Assembly: GCF_020991085.1 (NCBI RefSeq)
Contig: NZ_CP087719.1
Location: forward strand, 310,001 to 374,000
Source: Roseomonas sp. OT10
Lineage (GTDB): Bacteria; Pseudomonadota; Alphaproteobacteria; Acetobacterales; Acetobacteraceae
DNA length: 64,000 nt
Direction of reading: 5' to 3'
Shown here: positions 9,180-17,661 of the stretch, one piece after another
Numbering within the stretch: position 1 is the stretch's first letter
How the letters are laid out: each line of letters begins with the position of its first letter
Program-made: the position numbers and the translations under genes
Notes under the pieces: model-generated
Database searches by the model: none
The model's input: the letters and a program-made list of their open reading frames with translations, nothing else
Told to the model about the DNA's origin: nothing

Positions 9180-10337
9180 CTAGCGCGCCAGGTGCAGGCT
9201 GGCCGCGGCGGCGGCCAGGACGCCGCGCGGGGCATGCGGGTCGGCGCGCGTGTCCACCTCCGCCTCGACCGACAGGCCCGGGCGCAACAGGGCGGTGTCC
9301 TGCCCCGGTGCGATGGCGATGCGCACCGGGACGCGCTGCACGACCTTGGTGAAGTTGCCCGTGGCGTTCTCCGGCGGCAGCAGGCTGAACTGGGAGCCGG
9401 TGGCCGGGGCCAGGCTGGCCACCACCCCGTGCAGCTCCGTGCCCACGTCCAGGGAGAGCGTCACGGGCATGCCGGGGCGCATGCGCTTCACCTGGGTCTC
9501 CTTGAAGTTGGCGACCACGTATTGCCGCGACGGCGGCGGGGCGACGGCGATCAGCGACTGCCCCACCCCGACATGCTGGCCGAGCTGGGCGGCGCGGTTG
9601 CCCACCATCCCGTCGAAGGGCGCGCGGATGACCGCATGGGCGAGGTTGCTCTCGGCCAGGTCCAGCCCGGCCCGGGCGGCATCGCGGCGCGCCTCGGCGG
9701 AGCGGCCCTGCGCCTCCAGCACCGGCAGGGCGGCGCGGGCGGCGGCGAGGTTGGCCTGGGCGGCGCTCACCGCGGCCTCCGCCTTGCGGCGGTCGGCGAC
9801 GGCCTGGTCCCCCGCCTCGCGGCTGGTGTAGCCGCTGCGCACCAGCGAGCCGGCGCGGTCGGCATTGGCGACGGCGCGGACCCGCTCCGCCTCCGCCTGG
9901 GCGACCTGCGCGTCCGCGGCGGCGATCTGCGCCCGCTGCTGCTCGAGCTGGGCCTGGACGGTGGCGATGGCGGCCTCCGCCTGGGCGAGGTCGGCGGCGG
10001 CCGAATCGCGCCGGGCCCGCCAGTCGCGGTCGTCGATCCGGATCAGCGCCTGGCCGGCGGTGACCGCCTGGTTGTCCTCCACCAGGATCTGCGCGACCTC
10101 GCCGTCGATGCGGGAGGACAGGACGGCGATGTCCGCCTGCACGTAGGCGTTGTCCGTGCTCTGCTGGAAACGGCCGACCTGCCACCACCAGTTCCCGCCC
10201 AGGGCGGCCCCGGACAGGACGAGCACGGCCAGGACGGGCCGCACGCGACGCCAGACGCGGCGCTTCGCGCTCTCCGCGGGGGGCGTGGCGGTGGCCTGGT
10301 CGGCCGTCTCGGGGCGGCTGGGGGTCTGTGCGTTCAT
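9180..10337 (-). CDS. emrA: HlyD/EmrA-type periplasmic adaptor of the efflux pump
   Basis: A 385-residue membrane-fusion protein. A single transmembrane segment lies at about 34-52 after a short cytoplasmic, proline- and threonine-rich tail. It is followed by the lipoyl-like half-motif (STDNAYVQADIAVLSSRIDGEVAQILV), a long alanine/glutamine-rich alpha-helical hairpin at about 100-215 that would reach toward an outer-membrane TolC channel, the second lipoyl half (VIRAPFDGMVGNRAAQLG), and a beta-barrel domain. First gene of the operon with the EmrB-like pump; its start at 10337 lies 6 bp from the nearer TetR operator, so repressor binding would block transcription initiation. Confidence 0.92.
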   Translation of the reverse strand: MNAQTPSRPETADQATATPPAESAKRRVWRRVRPVLAVLVLSGAALGGNWWWQVGRFQQSTDNAYVQADIAVLSSRIDGEVAQILVEDNQAVTAGQALIRIDDRDWRARRDSAAADLAQAEAAIATVQAQLEQQRAQIAAADAQVAQAEAERVRAVANADRAGSLVRSGYTSREAGDQAVADRRKAEAAVSAAQANLAAARAALPVLEAQGRSAEARRDAARAGLDLAESNLAHAVIRAPFDGMVGNRAAQLGQHVGVGQSLIAVAPPPSRQYVVANFKETQVKRMRPGMPVTLSLDVGTELHGVVASLAPATGSQFSLLPPENATGNFTKVVQRVPVRIAIAPGQDTALLRPGLSVEAEVDTRADPHAPRGVLAAAAASLHLAR

Positions 10338-10343
10338 GGCTGG

Positions 10344-10416
10344 ACTGAACCGTTCAGTGCGGCGGCGAGATAGGGTCGCGGACTGCCCCCGTCAACGACA
10401 AACTGAACCGTTCAGT
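10344..10416. promoter_or_regulatory. two TetR-type operators in the divergent efflux promoter region
   Basis: The 15-bp palindrome ACTGAACCGTTCAGT (7-bp perfect arms around one central C) occurs twice, at 10344-10358 and 10402-10416, 58 bp apart. The first abuts the adaptor gene start and the second is 53 bp before the tetR start. Arms and spacing are typical of TetR/AcrR repressor sites. A partial third half-site, TTCAG, follows at 10416-10420. The arrangement implies that the regulator represses both the pump operon and itself. Confidence 0.85.
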
Positions 10417-10469
10417 TCAGTGCCGTTTCCGTCTTGTTTGCGTGAGGTGACGCCGCCAGATTGCCGCCC

Positions 10470-11141
10470 ATGTCCGCCGCCCTGCTGCCCCTGACCGACC
10501 CGGAGCCCACCGCGCCGAGCGAGGCCGCCGAGACGTCGCCCAAGCGCCGTGCCATCCTCGATGCGGCGGGCAAGCTCTTCATGGACCAGGGCTACGCGGC
10601 GGTGTCGATGGATGCGGTGGCGCGGGCCGCCGGCGTGTCCAAGGCCACGCTCTACGCGCATTTCGCCGGCAAGGATGCGCTGTTCGGAGCCATCGTCGGC
10701 GAGCGCTGCGTCGCCATGGCCGAGCAGACCAACGCCCTGGTCGACCCCGCCCTGCCGATCCGCCAGGCGTTGTGCGAGGTCGGGCGCTCCTGGCTGGGCT
10801 TCATCCTGCGCCCCGCCTCCATGGCCATCCACCGGGTGGTGATGGCGGAGGGCGGGCGCTTTCCCGACCTCGCCCGCGCCTTCCACGAGGCGGGGCCGAA
10901 GCGCGGCCGCGTCTGGCTCGCCGGCTGGATGGCCCTGGCCCAGCAGCGTGGCGAGCTGCTGGCGGAGGCCGATCCGAAGGCCATGGCCGGCCAGTTCGGC
11001 GCCCTGCTGCGTGGCGAGCTCTACCTGGACGTGGCGCTGGGCTTCCCGCCGGACGAGATGGAGGCGGCGATCGAGGCGGCCGTGCTGGCGGCCGTGGACC
11101 TGTTCCTGCGCGCCTACGGCACCCCGGCCGCGGCGGGCTGA
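10470..11141 (+). CDS. TetR/AcrR-family transcriptional repressor
   Basis: A 223-residue regulator. After a 25-residue disordered start comes the TetR helix-turn-helix: KRRAILDAAGKLFMDQGY, then VSMDAVARAAGVSKATLYAHF at about 47-67, the strongest signature of the family. The rest (about 75-215) is an all-helical ligand and dimerisation domain of the AcrR C-terminal type. ATG at 10470 is preferred over TTG at 10461. It is divergent from the EmrAB pump operon, and the shared intergenic region carries two copies of a near-perfect palindrome that should be its operator; the inducing compound is unknown. Confidence 0.92.
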   Translation: MSAALLPLTDPEPTAPSEAAETSPKRRAILDAAGKLFMDQGYAAVSMDAVARAAGVSKATLYAHFAGKDALFGAIVGERCVAMAEQTNALVDPALPIRQALCEVGRSWLGFILRPASMAIHRVVMAEGGRFPDLARAFHEAGPKRGRVWLAGWMALAQQRGELLAEADPKAMAGQFGALLRGELYLDVALGFPPDEMEAAIEAAVLAAVDLFLRAYGTPAAAG

Positions 11142-11369
11142 GCGGTCCGGGCGCGCCGCCCCGCCCTGCGGAGGAGAGGGGCCGGGTGATCCCCGACCCC
11201 CGCATGGCAGCCCACCCGCGCCGGAATACTCCCGGCCAAATCCGACTTCGGCCGGTGAAAAAGCCGCTTCCAGGGGTGGGTCATCCCGGAGGTTTCCGGG
11301 CATTCGCGAGGGTGGCGAAAAAAATCCCGGGCAGGGGGCAGAAAGCCCTTGTCCCGGCCGGGACGGGAC

Positions 11370-11540
11370 GCTATCTGCACCGCCAAGACGCAGTACGCAC
11401 GTGCCTCTGGCCCTGGGTGGTTAGGCAACGACGTCAAGCGTTCTGGCAACCTCTGGTCGCTGGTTCGTTCGACCGTTCGTCAACACTGACAGGGCCGTCC
11501 CCTCCAAAGGGATGCCTTGTCGCATCTTCGGAGGGTGGCA
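11370..11540 (+). ncRNA. candidate structured 5' leader of the decarboxylase gene (speF-motif-like by position)
   Basis: The 401-bp stretch 11142-11542 has no convincing gene. Its 3' part has a more balanced base composition than the surroundings and many short self-complementary words (for example the GGTCGCTGGTTCGTTCGACC stretch near 11455-11475 and a GTCCC/GGGAT stem near 11498-11516), as expected for a structured leader. In alphaproteobacteria an RNA motif named speF (Rfam) precedes ornithine decarboxylase genes of this type; position and gene agree, but I cannot align to its consensus here. 11142-11369 shows nothing I can name apart from a short A-run near 11320. Confidence 0.4.
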
Positions 11541-11542
11541 CC

Positions 11543-12673
11543 ATGACCCCCAAGATCGCCCGTTTCCTTCGCGAGGCCGAGCCGGCCACCCCCTGCCTGG
11601 TCCTGGACGTGGACCGGGTCGAGGAGAACTACCGGCGCCTGTCGGCCGCGCTGCCGCTCGCCCGCATCTACTACGCCGTGAAGGCCAATCCCGCCGCGCC
11701 GATCCTGGAGCGGCTGGTCGGGCTCGACTCCGCCTTCGACGCCGCCTCGCTGGAGGAGGTGGAGATGTGCCTCGCCGCCGGTGCGCGCGCGGAGTCCATC
11801 TCCTTCGGCAACACCGTGAAGAAGGAGAGCGCCATCAGGGCCGCCTTCGGCCACGGCGTGCGGATGTTCGCCTTCGACTCCGAGGGGGAGCTGCGGAAGC
11901 TCGCCCGCTCGGCGCCGGGCGCGCGCGTCTACTGCCGCATCCTGGTGGGCAATGACGGCGCCGAATGGCCGCTCAGCCGCAAGTTCGGCTGCGAGGTCGA
12001 GATGGCGGCGAAGCTGATGGTGCAGGCGGGCGAGCTGGGCCTCGACCCCTACGGCATCTCCTTCCACGTCGGCAGCCAGCAGACCCGCACCGCGGCCTAC
12101 GAGGCGGCGATCGCCAAGGTCGGCATGCTGTTCACCGACCTCCAGGAGGCGGGGGTGAAGCTGCGCATGGTCAACCTGGGCGGCGGCTACCCCGTGCGCT
12201 ACCGCTCCGAGGTGCCGCAGATCGACGAGATCGGCGACGCCATCATGGGCGCCATGGCGCGGGCCTTCGGCAACGCGCTGCCGGAGATGGTGATCGAGCC
12301 GGGCCGCTTCATCGTGGGCGATGCCGGCGTCGTCTCCTCCGAGGTGGTGCTGGTCTCCCGCAAGGGCGAGGAGGATCCGGTGCGCTGGGTCTACCTCGAC
12401 ATCGGCCGCTTCGGCGGGCTGGCGGAGACCGAGGGCGAGTCGATCAAGTACGCCTTCCGCACGCCGCATGACGGCGAGGCGGAGGGTCCGGTGACCATCG
12501 CGGGCCCCACCTGCGACAGCACCGACACGCTGTACGAGAAGTCCAACTACCGCCTGCCGCTGGCGCTGGACTCGGGCGACCGGATCGAGCTGCTGGCGAC
12601 GGGGGCCTATGTGACCACCTACGCCAGCCAGCGCTTCAACGGCTTCGCCCCGCTGGCCGAGCATTACGTCTAA
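11543..12673 (+). CDS. fold-type III PLP-dependent ornithine/lysine decarboxylase
   Basis: A 376-residue decarboxylase of the eukaryotic-ODC/alanine-racemase fold, which converts ornithine (or lysine) to putrescine (or cadaverine) in the cytoplasm. The PLP lysine is K47 in YAVKANP; ISFHVGSQ supplies the His stacking on the ring; GGGYP and EPGRF bind phosphate; CDSTDT near 324 carries the catalytic cysteine and aspartate from the partner subunit at the dimer interface. Length is typical of the short alphaproteobacterial form. ATG at 11543 follows a good ribosome site (GGAGGG, 8 bp upstream). The long leader and strong terminator after it suggest a monocistronic unit with its own control; an Lrp-type regulator follows. 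Ornithine versus lysine preference is not decidable here. Confidence 0.9.
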   Translation: MTPKIARFLREAEPATPCLVLDVDRVEENYRRLSAALPLARIYYAVKANPAAPILERLVGLDSAFDAASLEEVEMCLAAGARAESISFGNTVKKESAIRAAFGHGVRMFAFDSEGELRKLARSAPGARVYCRILVGNDGAEWPLSRKFGCEVEMAAKLMVQAGELGLDPYGISFHVGSQQTRTAAYEAAIAKVGMLFTDLQEAGVKLRMVNLGGGYPVRYRSEVPQIDEIGDAIMGAMARAFGNALPEMVIEPGRFIVGDAGVVSSEVVLVSRKGEEDPVRWVYLDIGRFGGLAETEGESIKYAFRTPHDGEAEGPVTIAGPTCDSTDTLYEKSNYRLPLALDSGDRIELLATGAYVTTYASQRFNGFAPLAEHYV

Positions 12674-12711
12674 GGCAGGACGCCGGGGACAGCCCCCCGG
12701 CGGCCTTCCGG

Positions 12712-12753
12712 AACGGCCCGGCGCGGACCCCGCGCCGGGCCGTTCGCTTTCGT
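12712..12753 (+). terminator. strong hairpin terminator after the decarboxylase gene
   Basis: A perfect 15-bp stem (AACGGCCCGGCGCGG at 12712-12726, complement at 12730-12744) with a 3-base loop, followed by CGCTTTCGT. It lies 39 bp after the decarboxylase stop. The T-tract is weak, as usual in such GC-rich genomes. Confidence 0.75.
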
Positions 12754-12826
12754 GGGTCCGTCGCCGCGCGCCGCGGGCGCATCGTGACGGTTTCCGGATC
12801 GGCCGGTCCCGCCCTACTCTCCGCCC

Positions 12827-13291
12827 ATGGACGAGATCGACCGCAACATCCTGATCGCCCTCCAGCAGGACGGGGCGGCGGGGCTGGCGGACCTGGCGAA
12901 GGTGGCGGGGCTCTCCGTCTCGGCGACGGCGGAGCGGGTGAAGCGGCTGGAGGAGCGCGGCACCATCCGCGGCTGGCGCGCGGACCTGGACCCGGCCGCC
13001 ATCGGCTGCCCCCTGCTGGCCTTCGTCTTCGTGCAGCTTCGCCCCGGCCGCGACGACGCCGCCTTCCGCAAGGCGATGAACCGCATGGAGCCCGTGCTGG
13101 AGTGCCACGCCGTCACCGGCCCCTGGTCCTGCCTGCTCAAGCTGCGCCTGCCGGACCTCGCCACGCTGGAACGCTTCGTCGCCGCCGAGGTGCGCGGCCA
13201 GCCGGGGGTGGAACGGACGGAAACCATCCTGGCCATCGCCTCGGCCAAGGAGACCTCGATCCTGCCGGTGGCCGAGGCGGACGAGGAATAG
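12827..13291 (+). CDS. Lrp/AsnC-family transcriptional regulator
   Basis: A 154-residue regulator of the feast/famine family. The N-terminal winged helix-turn-helix begins MDEIDRNILIALQQDG and includes LAKVAGLSVSATAERVKRLEERG at about 24-46; the C-terminal RAM (ligand-binding) domain spans about 65-145 with FVQLRPGRD and CHAVTGPWSCLLKLR. Such proteins form octamers and sense amino acids. It follows the ornithine/lysine decarboxylase on the same strand, separated by a terminator, which makes an amino acid of that pathway a reasonable guess for its ligand and the decarboxylase a possible target. Confidence 0.92.
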   Translation: MDEIDRNILIALQQDGAAGLADLAKVAGLSVSATAERVKRLEERGTIRGWRADLDPAAIGCPLLAFVFVQLRPGRDDAAFRKAMNRMEPVLECHAVTGPWSCLLKLRLPDLATLERFVAAEVRGQPGVERTETILAIASAKETSILPVAEADEE

Positions 13292-13294
13292 TCG

Positions 13295-13350
13295 GCCCCG
13301 GGCCTGGGGGCCCGGGGCAGGGTCCGGGAGGGAAGCGGCTTCCCTCCCGG
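13295..13350. terminator. tandem bidirectional hairpins between convergent genes
   Basis: Two perfect hairpins fill the 69-bp gap between the lrp-type gene and the minus-strand receptor gene: GCCCCGGGCC (13295-13304) with GGCCCGGGGC (13309-13318), and CCGGGAGGGAAGC (13324-13336) with GCTTCCCTCCCGG (13338-13350). Neither has a T-run, so Rho-independent function is unsure. The second resembles the GGGAGGG...CCCTCCC hairpin in the interspersed repeats near 6198 and 61035. Confidence 0.6.
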
Positions 13351-13360
13351 TGGCGCCGCG

Positions 13361-14974
13361 CTAGCTGTTGCCCGGCTTCAGGTCCATCGCCCGGGTCCGC
13401 TCGTCGGCGCGCGGCTCGTGCTGCAGCCCGCCGCGCACCGCCCAGGTGTTGGTGAGCTGGTGCAGCGGGATGATCGCCACGTCGTCCATGGCCATCTTCA
13501 CCGCCTGGCGCAACAGCGCCTCGCGCGCGCCGTCGTCCAGCGTCGCGGTGGCGCGCTCGGTCAGGGCGTCGAGCTGCGGGTTGGAATAGCGGCCGGTGTT
13601 GTTGGGGCCGGTGCGCTTCGCGGCATCGAAGGTGTTGAGGATGCCCACCAGCGCGTAGGAGGCCTCGCCGGTGGGCGAGCCCCAGCCGAGCAGCCGCATC
13701 CCGAACTCCTGCCGCGCGCTGCGGACGGAGAAGGCGCTCCAGGGCAGCGCCTCCACCTGGGTCTGCACGCCGACGCGCGTCCACATCTGCGCCACCGCCT
13801 GGGCGGTGCGGGCATCGTTGGGATAGCGGTCGTTGGGCGTGTGCAGCGTCATGCGGAAGCCGTTGGGGAAGCCCGCCTCGGCCAGCAGCGCCTTGGCGCG
13901 GTTCGGGTCATAGGCCGGCGGCTGCACGTCGGGGTTGTAGGAATAGGTCCCCGGCGGCAGCCACTGCCCGTTCGGCGTGGCCGTACCCTCCATGACGCGC
14001 TGGGTGATGGCCTGGCGGTCGATGGCGATGTTGAGCGCCTGGCGCACCCGCAGGTCGTTGAACGGGTTCTGCGCCAGCGGCTTGCCGTCGTTGTCGGTGA
14101 CGAAGATCGGGTCCGCCGTGCGGGAGCGGTCCGGCGCCATGTAGATCAGCCGCAGCCCCTGGATGGAGGAGAGCCGCACCCGCTGGTCGCCGCGCAGCCG
14201 CGCGAGGTCGGAGGAGGGGACGGTGTCGATGATGTCCACGTCGCCCGAGAGGATGGCCGCGGTGCGGGCGGGGGGCGAGGAGATGATGCGGAAGTCCACC
14301 CGCTCCCAGGACGGCCTGCCCTCCCAGTAGGCGTCGTTGCGCGTCATCTGCACGCGCGTGCCGGGGGAGTAGCTGCCGAAGCGGTAGGGGCCGGTGCCGA
14401 CCACCGCCTTGCCGCTGTTGTAGTCCTCCGTGCTGGCGCCGGTGCCCGCATGGCGCGAGATGACGTAGACGGAGGTGAAGTCCGTCGGCAGCAGCGGGTA
14501 GGGCCCCGGGGTGTGGAAGCGGATCGTCAGCGGGTCGACGATCTCCACCTTCTGGATGGCGCGGACGAAGGAGCCGAAGCCGCCGGGGCTGTTGGGCACG
14601 TCCGGCGCGCGCTGGATGGTGAAGGCCACGTCCTCGGCGGTGAAGTCACGCCCGTCGTGCCACTTCACGCCGGGCCGCAGCTTGAACTCCCAGACCGTGT
14701 CCGAGATCGGGCGCCAGGATTCCGCGAGCTGCGGCACCATCTGGGTGCGGCCGGTGAATTCCACGAGCTTGTCGAAGAAATGCGCCGCCACGCTGTGGTT
14801 CGGCGAGGCGTTGTAGAAATGCGGGTCGAGCGAGGTGACCGAGCCGCCGATGGCGATGGTGACCGTCTGCGCCGTGGCGGGTGTTGCCGCCAGCGGGACG
14901 GCCAGGGCGGCGCCGCCCAGCAGCCGCAGGGCCAGCCCCGCTCGGTGGGTTGGTTTGGCTTGAGTAACAGTCAT
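13361..14974 (-). CDS. peptide/nickel-type ABC transporter receptor (SBP family 5), divergent copy
   Basis: A 537-residue periplasmic receptor of the DppA/OppA family. Signal peptide about 1-36 (...LAATPATAQ), then VTIAIGGSVTSLDPHFYN, LAESWRPISDTVWEFKLRPG and the WHDG-FTAEDVAF signature, all diagnostic of SBP_bac_5. It is transcribed away from a second receptor (15089-16684), to which it is clearly paralogous (both share LDPH, NSP-SYG/GGFG, GTGP, TDNDGKP and RNPL/QNPF segments in the same order). Having no transporter genes of its own strand nearby, it probably delivers a different substrate to the DppBCDF complex encoded across the shared 114-bp promoter region. ATG at 14974 is chosen for the signal peptide. 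Confidence 0.9.
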   Translation of the reverse strand: MTVTQAKPTHRAGLALRLLGGAALAVPLAATPATAQTVTIAIGGSVTSLDPHFYNASPNHSVAAHFFDKLVEFTGRTQMVPQLAESWRPISDTVWEFKLRPGVKWHDGRDFTAEDVAFTIQRAPDVPNSPGGFGSFVRAIQKVEIVDPLTIRFHTPGPYPLLPTDFTSVYVISRHAGTGASTEDYNSGKAVVGTGPYRFGSYSPGTRVQMTRNDAYWEGRPSWERVDFRIISSPPARTAAILSGDVDIIDTVPSSDLARLRGDQRVRLSSIQGLRLIYMAPDRSRTADPIFVTDNDGKPLAQNPFNDLRVRQALNIAIDRQAITQRVMEGTATPNGQWLPPGTYSYNPDVQPPAYDPNRAKALLAEAGFPNGFRMTLHTPNDRYPNDARTAQAVAQMWTRVGVQTQVEALPWSAFSVRSARQEFGMRLLGWGSPTGEASYALVGILNTFDAAKRTGPNNTGRYSNPQLDALTERATATLDDGAREALLRQAVKMAMDDVAIIPLHQLTNTWAVRGGLQHEPRADERTRAMDLKPGNS

Positions 14975-15088
14975 GGCTCCCGGCTCCCTTTTGCCTTGCA
15001 TTGGCCCGAAAGCTAGCGATTCGGCATGCCGGCTGCTAGAAGACGGACGTCGAAAGACCGCAGAAGCGGCTGTAAGGGGCTCCGGACC

Positions 15089-16684
15089 ATGCATCTCTCC
15101 CGTGCCATCGCGGCTGCGCTGGCCGCTTTTTCGGCATTTGCCATTCCCGGGGGCAGCCCGGCGGTGGCGCAGACGCTGAATCTGGCCGTCGGCGCACCCG
15201 TCACCTCGCTGGACCCGCACTACCACGCGCTCTCGCCCAACTACGCCGTGGCGGACATGCTGTTCGACAGCCTGACCACCTTCGACGCCAAGGCGCGCCT
15301 GCAGCCGCGGCTGGCGGAGAGCTGGCGGCCGATCTCGGAGAGCGTGTGGGAGTTCAAGCTCCGCCCCAACGTCACCTTCCACGACGGCACGCCCTTCACC
15401 GCCGAGGACGTGGCCTTCACCATCGAGCGTGTGCCCACCGTCCCGAACAGCCCCTCCTCCTACGGGATCTACACGCGCGCGGTGAAGCGGGTGGAGATCG
15501 TCGATCCGCTGACGGTCCGCCTGCACACGGACGGCCCCTATCCGCTGCTGGCCACCGACCTCGCCCAGGTCCAGATGCTGAGCGCGAAGATCCACCGCGG
15601 CGCGGCGACCGAGGACTTCAACAGCGGCAAGGTCGCGATCGGCACCGGCCCCTTCCGCATGATCTCGCACCGCAACGGCGACCGCATCGAATACGCCCGC
15701 AACGACAGCTACTTCGGCGACAGGCCCGCCTGGGAGCGGGTGAACTACCGCATGATCACCAACGACGCCGGGCGCACCGCGGCGCTGCTGGCGGGCGACG
15801 TGGACTTCATCGACCAGGTGCCGACCAGCGACATCGCCAAGCTGCGCCGCGAGAACCGGGTGACGTTGAGCGAGGCGGACGGGCTGCGGCTGATCTTCCT
15901 CGCACTCGACCATTCGCGCGACGGCGCCACGCCATTCGTCACGGACAACGACGGCAAGCCGATCGCCCGCAACCCCCTGCGCGACCTGCGGGTGCGGCAG
16001 GCGCTGAACCTCGCCGTCGACCGGCCGGCCATCGCCGAGCGGGTGATGGAGGGCGCCGCCTCGCCCACCGCGCAGTTCCTCTCCATCGGCTCCTACAGCA
16101 GCCTGCCCGACATGCCGGCGCTGCGGCCCGACGCGAACCGGGCTAAGGCGCTGCTGGCCGAGGCGGGCTTCCCCAATGGCTTCCGCATCACCCTGCACGG
16201 CCCCAACGACCGTTACATGAACGACGCCCGGATCATCCAGGCGATCGGGCAGATGTGGACCCGCGCGGGGGTCCGCACCCAGGTGGAGGGCCAGCCCTGG
16301 GCTGCCTACGTCGCCCGCGCCGGGCGACAGGAGTTCAGCGCCTTCCTGCTGGGCTGGGGCATCTCCTCGGGCGAGGCGACCTCGCCGCTGCGCGCCCTGA
16401 TCGCCACCTATTCCACCGAGCGCGGCTGGGGCGGCTCCAACCGCGGCCGCTACGCCAACCCGGCGGTGGACGCGAAGCTGGGCGAGGCGCTGCGCACGCT
16501 CGACGACGCCCAGCGCGAGCGCATCCTCCAGGAGGCGAGCCGCCTCGCGCTGGAGGACGTGGCGATCATCCCGATCCACATCCAGAAGAACATCTGGGCG
16601 ATGCGCCGCGGCCTGGCCCACGAGGCACGGGCGGACGAGCTGACCCGCGCCCAGGACGTCCGCCCGGCGGCGGCCGGGGGCTGA
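15089..16684 (+). CDS. peptide/nickel-type ABC transporter receptor (SBP family 5)
   Basis: A 531-residue periplasmic receptor that heads the dpp-type operon. ATG at 15089 is preferred over an upstream one at 15026 because it starts a clean signal peptide (MHLSRAIAAALAAFSAFAIPGG, cut after AVA) and has AAGGGG 12 bp upstream. The mature protein carries LDPHYHALSPNYAVADMLFD, LAESWRPISESVWEFKLRP and FHDGTPFTAEDVAFTIE, typical of dipeptide/oligopeptide binding proteins; substrate could also be glutathione, opines or similar. It ends 4 bp before the first permease gene. The divergent gene at 14974 encodes its paralogue. Confidence 0.9.
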   Translation: MHLSRAIAAALAAFSAFAIPGGSPAVAQTLNLAVGAPVTSLDPHYHALSPNYAVADMLFDSLTTFDAKARLQPRLAESWRPISESVWEFKLRPNVTFHDGTPFTAEDVAFTIERVPTVPNSPSSYGIYTRAVKRVEIVDPLTVRLHTDGPYPLLATDLAQVQMLSAKIHRGAATEDFNSGKVAIGTGPFRMISHRNGDRIEYARNDSYFGDRPAWERVNYRMITNDAGRTAALLAGDVDFIDQVPTSDIAKLRRENRVTLSEADGLRLIFLALDHSRDGATPFVTDNDGKPIARNPLRDLRVRQALNLAVDRPAIAERVMEGAASPTAQFLSIGSYSSLPDMPALRPDANRAKALLAEAGFPNGFRITLHGPNDRYMNDARIIQAIGQMWTRAGVRTQVEGQPWAAYVARAGRQEFSAFLLGWGISSGEATSPLRALIATYSTERGWGGSNRGRYANPAVDAKLGEALRTLDDAQRERILQEASRLALEDVAIIPIHIQKNIWAMRRGLAHEARADELTRAQDVRPAAAGG

Positions 16685-16688
16685 GCGC

Positions 16689-17660
16689 GTGGCCGTCTAC
16701 CTGCTGCGCCGCCTGATCCAGGCGGCGCTGGTCATGCTGGCCATGTCCGTGATCGTCTTCATCGGCGTCTATGCCATCGGCGACCCGGTGGAGATCCTGA
16801 TCTCCCCGGACGCCGACCAGGCGGAGCGCGAGCGCGCCATCCGGGCGCTCGGCCTCGACCTGCCGCTGTGGCAGCAATACGCTTACTTCCTCGGCAACGC
16901 GCTGCGCGGCGACCTCGGCCGCAGCTTCGTCTTCAACGAACCGGCGCTCCAGCTCATCCTGCAGCGCATGCCCGCGACGCTGGAGCTGGCGCTCGGCGCG
17001 ACCTTCCTGGCGCTGCTGGTCGGCATCCCGCTCGGCCTCTATGCCGGGCTGAAGCCGAACGGGAAGCTCAGCCAGGCGATCATGGCGGGCTCCATCCTGG
17101 GCTTCTCGCTGCCGACCTTCTGGGTCGGGCTGATGCTGATCATGGTCTTCGCCGTGCAGCTCGGCTGGCTGCCCTCCACCGGGCGGGGCGAGACGGCCAG
17201 CATCCTGGGGATGCGCTGGTCCTTCCTCACCCGCGACGGGCTGGCCCACCTCGCCATGCCGGCGCTGAACCTCGCGCTGTTCAAGATCAGCCTCGTCATC
17301 CGCCTGACCCGCGCGGGCGTGCGCGAGACGATGCTGATGGACTTCGTGAAGTTCGCCCGCGCCAAGGGCCTCACGCCCCAGCGCGTCATCGGCGTGCACG
17401 TCTTCAAGAACATCCTGATCCCGGTCGTCACCGTGGTCGGGCTGGAGCTGGGCTCGACCATCGCCTTCTCCGTGGTGACGGAGAGCGTCTTCGCCTGGCC
17501 GGGCATGGGCAAGCTGATCATCGACAGCATCAACGTGCTCGACCGGCCGGTGATCGTCGCCTACCTGATGATCATCGTCTTCATGTTCATCATCATCAAC
17601 CTGACGGTCGACCTGCTCTACTCGGTGCTCGATCCCCGCGTCCGGCTGGAGGGCAAGTGA
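16689..17660 (+). CDS. dppB: DppB-type ABC transporter permease
   Basis: A 323-residue inner-membrane permease with about six transmembrane helices (first at about 9-29). GTG at 16689, 4 bp after the receptor stop. It has the long periplasmic loop after helix 1 usual for DppB (ALGLDLPLWQQYAYFLGNALRGDLGRSF) and the cytoplasmic EAA-type loop DFVKFARAKGLTPQRVIGVH near 218-237, which contacts the ATPases. It pairs with the DppC gene that begins two bases after its stop. Confidence 0.93.
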   Translation: MAVYLLRRLIQAALVMLAMSVIVFIGVYAIGDPVEILISPDADQAERERAIRALGLDLPLWQQYAYFLGNALRGDLGRSFVFNEPALQLILQRMPATLELALGATFLALLVGIPLGLYAGLKPNGKLSQAIMAGSILGFSLPTFWVGLMLIMVFAVQLGWLPSTGRGETASILGMRWSFLTRDGLAHLAMPALNLALFKISLVIRLTRAGVRETMLMDFVKFARAKGLTPQRVIGVHVFKNILIPVVTVVGLELGSTIAFSVVTESVFAWPGMGKLIIDSINVLDRPVIVAYLMIIVFMFIIINLTVDLLYSVLDPRVRLEGK

Positions 17661-17661
17661 G

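Noticed and set aside
13361-16621. 1086-residue minus-strand open frame
   Set aside because: Only the part from 14974 is the receptor; the N-terminal half is antisense to the other receptor gene.
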